Below, one piece after another: positions 19,185-21,464 of a stretch of 21,464 nucleotides of DNA. Each line of letters starts with the position of its first letter. Position 1 is the first letter of the stretch. Made by a program: the position numbers and the translations under genes. The stretch is from a virus: the IMG/VR virus record IMGVR_UViG_3300038825_000279, positions 1 to 21,464 of that record; one strand, written 5' to 3'. Below the pieces are notes generated by a model, which was not told where the DNA came from, ran no database searches, and worked only from the letters and a program-made list of their open reading frames with translations.

Positions 19185-20532
19185 AGGATTACCTCAGAGT
19201 AAAGTTAAGGACATCTTCGATCAGCTAGGGCCACTCAAGACTGAGGAACTTAAGCATGACTGGATGTTTTGGGCGAGGGATAACCAACTTGAGCCTAATG
19301 ATACCGATTGGAATGTTTGGTTTATTAACGCAGGTCGTGGATTTGGTAAAACTCGTTCTGGTGTAGAGTGGGTACGAGAGAATGTTAAACGTGGTGTTAA
19401 ACGTATAGCTGCTGTAGCTTCTACCAACTCAGATATTGAACGAGTTATGGTCAAAGGTGAATCTGGTTTCCTATCGGTATGCTGGAAGGGTGACAAGACC
19501 CACAAAGGTAAGAAGATGGGGTTCCCTGAGTGGTCTCCAACTAAGCGTACACTTACATGGGAGAATGGAGCGCAAGTACAGTTCTTCTCCGCAGAGGAAC
19601 CTGAGCGTCTCCGTGGCCCACAGTTTGAGTTAGCTTGGTGTGATGAGACTGCTGCTTGGAACAAGGACATGGACACTTGGCAGATGCTACAGTTTTGTAT
19701 GCGTCTGGGTAAACACCCAAGGATCATGGTTACGACCACTCCTAAGCCAACTAAACTTATTCGTCAGATACTCAAAGACCCTAAGACTGTAGTTACCTCT
19801 GGTAGTACCTTTGATAACTCAGCCAACCTAGCTACAACATACCTCACTGCTGTTAAAGAGCAGTACGAAGGAACTAGACTAGGTAGACAAGAGCTTTATG
19901 CTGAAGTCCTAGAAGAAGCTCAAGGAGCCTTGTGGACTACAGCTATGCTAGATGACTGTTCAGTTAAACATGAGGCAGTCCCAGACCTTTCCCGTATTGT
20001 CGTTGCACTTGATCCCGCTGTTACCTCTAATGCTGAGAGTGACATGACGGGTATTATTGTCGCAGGTATTGACATTAACGGTATTGCTTATGTCCTTGGA
20101 GATTATACCGATAGGTTATCACCACAGGGTTGGGCATCTAAAGCCATCCAATTGTATCACCAGTACCAAGCTGACCGTATTGTAGCGGAAGTTAACCAAG
20201 GTGGTGATATGGTCAAACAAACGATCCACGGAGAAGACCCTACAGTACCGTATAAGGCTGTTAGAGCATCCCGTGGTAAGTTCGCTAGGGCTGAACCTGT
20301 GTCAGCACTTTATGAACGTGGTTTGGTAAAGCATGTGGCTAATCCCCCTGATGGGGCTTCGTTGAACGAATTAGAAACACAAATGAGAACATGGGAACCA
20401 CTAGGGTCGATTGGCTCCCCAGATAGACTTGATGCCTGTGTATGGGCAATTACAGACCTCTCACTTAACGGATATGCGAAACCCAAACTGACCCTCGCTT
20501 ACTCAAGTGCTAAGGGACTTTCACAGAAATAA
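19123..20532 (+). CDS. terL: terminase large subunit
   Basis: 469 residues. ATPase: Walker A GRGFGKTR (71-78), Walker B LAWCDE (170-175), motif III TTTPKP (204-209). Nuclease of RNase H type: VVALDPAV (D297), RIVAEVNQGGDMV (E356) and GSPDRLDA (D437). The segment DWMFWARDNQL (46-56) before Walker A and the nuclease pattern match the terminase group common in alphaproteobacterial phages and gene-transfer agents. It cuts and pumps DNA into the prohead. ATG 19123 gives a 62-base overlap with terS; residues 20-50 look like the family's usual N-terminus, supporting this start. Confidence 0.95.
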   Translation: MPPKKKQPVPVARKITADALRGLPQSKVKDIFDQLGPLKTEELKHDWMFWARDNQLEPNDTDWNVWFINAGRGFGKTRSGVEWVRENVKRGVKRIAAVASTNSDIERVMVKGESGFLSVCWKGDKTHKGKKMGFPEWSPTKRTLTWENGAQVQFFSAEEPERLRGPQFELAWCDETAAWNKDMDTWQMLQFCMRLGKHPRIMVTTTPKPTKLIRQILKDPKTVVTSGSTFDNSANLATTYLTAVKEQYEGTRLGRQELYAEVLEEAQGALWTTAMLDDCSVKHEAVPDLSRIVVALDPAVTSNAESDMTGIIVAGIDINGIAYVLGDYTDRLSPQGWASKAIQLYHQYQADRIVAEVNQGGDMVKQTIHGEDPTVPYKAVRASRGKFARAEPVSALYERGLVKHVANPPDGASLNELETQMRTWEPLGSIGSPDRLDACVWAITDLSLNGYAKPKLTLAYSSAKGLSQK

Positions 20533-20548
20533 TAATGGAACCTATCTC

Positions 20549-21464
20549 ATGGTTAAGAAGCTCTCAGAGGCCAAAGCTAAATCTACTCTTGGTATAGCTG
20601 GCGATAACACACATAACGGTCAAATCCGTGCTGATGAGTTTCTCCCTGAACTGCGTGGCAAGAAAGCCATTCGTAAGTATCGTGAGATGCGTGACAATGA
20701 TAGTACCGTTGGTGCTGTTATGTATTCTGTTGAGCAAATCCTTCGTGATGTTGACTTGCACGTTAAGCCTGTTGACGACAGTGATGCAGCTAAGGCTGAA
20801 GCTGACTTCGTTAAGAGCGTTCTTGATGACATGGATCATACACTAGATGACCACATTGCTGAAGCTCTGTCGTTTCTGTCGTATGGCTTCGGTTGGTTCG
20901 AGGTTATCTATAAGCGCCGTGTTGGCCCTAACGAGCGTTCCGATAAGAAACATTCTAAATATGCAGATGGTCGTATTGGTGTGCGTAAGATTGCAGCCCG
21001 TGCGCCTTGGACTATAAATAAGTTTGACGTAGATCAAAAGACTGGTGATGTTCTAGGTATTGAGCAGTCAGTCGGGCTTATGGCAAGTAAGAACTATATC
21101 CCACTTAATAAGTCCTTGTATTACCGCACTACCTCAATAAATGGTGATCCAAGTGGCCGTAGTATTCTTCGCAACGCTTATACTTCTTACGAGTACCTTA
21201 ATAACTTACAGGCTATTGAAGCCATTGCCGTTGAGCGAGAACTGGCGGGTATTCCTGTCGCTAGGATTCCTGCCGAGTATCTTTCTGGTGATGCTTCTTC
21301 TGCGCAGTCTGGATTCGTTAACAACTTGCAGCAGATCCTACGAGACGTTAAGTTCAACGAGCAGGGTTACATTATTCTGCCATCCGACACCTACCCCGAT
21401 AAAGACGGAGCGCCTTCCTCCACTAGATTAGTTGACATTGAGCTTATGGCATCCAATGGTAAAC
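20549..21464 (+). CDS. portal protein, N-terminal part (runs off window)
   Basis: An open frame of 305 codons from ATG 20549 to the window end without a stop. Blocks such as FLPELRGKKAIRKYREMRDN, VGAVMYSVEQILRDVDLHV, AEALSFLSYGFGWFEVIYKR and GRSILRNAYTSYEYLNNLQA are typical of portal proteins of the DUF935/SPP1 gp6-like kind: a helical stem region after a beta-rich wing. It forms the dodecameric ring through which DNA enters. It follows terL by 16 bases, the usual order. An upstream non-ATG start cannot be excluded because the frame stays open into terL. Confidence 0.85.
   Translation, partial: MVKKLSEAKAKSTLGIAGDNTHNGQIRADEFLPELRGKKAIRKYREMRDNDSTVGAVMYSVEQILRDVDLHVKPVDDSDAAKAEADFVKSVLDDMDHTLDDHIAEALSFLSYGFGWFEVIYKRRVGPNERSDKKHSKYADGRIGVRKIAARAPWTINKFDVDQKTGDVLGIEQSVGLMASKNYIPLNKSLYYRTTSINGDPSGRSILRNAYTSYEYLNNLQAIEAIAVERELAGIPVARIPAEYLSGDASSAQSGFVNNLQQILRDVKFNEQGYIILPSDTYPDKDGAPSSTRLVDIELMASNGK

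Noticed and set aside
1-21464. tRNA genes, insertion sequences and integrase attachment sites
   Set aside because: Looked for by eye on both strands; no cloverleaf with CCA-type end, no transposase motifs and no integrase were found. A covariance-model search would be needed to exclude a degenerate tRNA.

Overview
The window is a stretch of a tailed double-stranded DNA phage genome, most likely a virulent marine-type phage of an alphaproteobacterium. The phage assignment is direct: small and large terminase subunits followed by a portal protein, a two-holin lysis module, and a T7-like replication set (family A polymerase, primase-helicase, endonuclease I, 5'-3' exonuclease, ssDNA-binding protein). 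The host suggestion is inference. It rests on a gene-transfer-agent-type 3TM holin, an alphaproteobacterial style of terminase, a DUF1127 gene, a B12-dependent ribonucleotide reductase, ThyX and PhoH. No integrase or lysogeny repressor is recognisable.

Layout. Bases 1-1043 (+) are the end of the late transcript: a partial coiled-coil gene, a membrane-anchored coiled-coil protein and two holin-like proteins. A bidirectional terminator (1063-1102) separates them from a long minus-strand early/middle block (15779 down to 1109) in which almost every gene overlaps the next by 1-37 bases or nearly abuts it. In transcription order this block holds: an M20/M28-type metallopeptidase; a string of tiny genes including two helix-turn-helix proteins and a WYL_2-like protein; a SleB-type cell-wall hydrolase; ThyX; a zinc-ribbon protein; a DUF3310 protein; a sigma-70-like factor; primase-helicase; DNA polymerase; SSB; exonuclease; endonuclease I; metallophosphoesterase; N6-adenine-type methyltransferase; MazG; DUF1127; class II ribonucleotide reductase; glutaredoxin; PhoH; and a 44-residue membrane protein. 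Bases 16268-17891 (-) are a separate two-gene unit (a 484-residue Cys-rich protein and a small secreted peptide) closed by its own terminator. Bases 17892-18746 carry no gene and hold candidate control elements. From 18747 the + strand carries terS, terL and a portal gene that runs off the window.

How it works together. The early block makes deoxynucleotides (RNR, glutaredoxin, ThyX, MazG), copies DNA, and degrades or resolves DNA. Control appears to rest on a repeated promoter-like element found three times (upstream of the SSB gene, of the primase gene, and of the terminase genes) with fixed internal spacing; a phage sigma-like factor is encoded next to one copy. Bases 15780-16267 hold three different repeat families side by side: six copies of an 18-bp motif, two 38-bp AT-rich repeats, and three 17-bp iterons. 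This makes it the best candidate for a replication origin or master control region. The segment at about 16.1-18.3 kb also has a clearly different word composition (many GAGTC/GACTC and CGCG) from the rest of the window.
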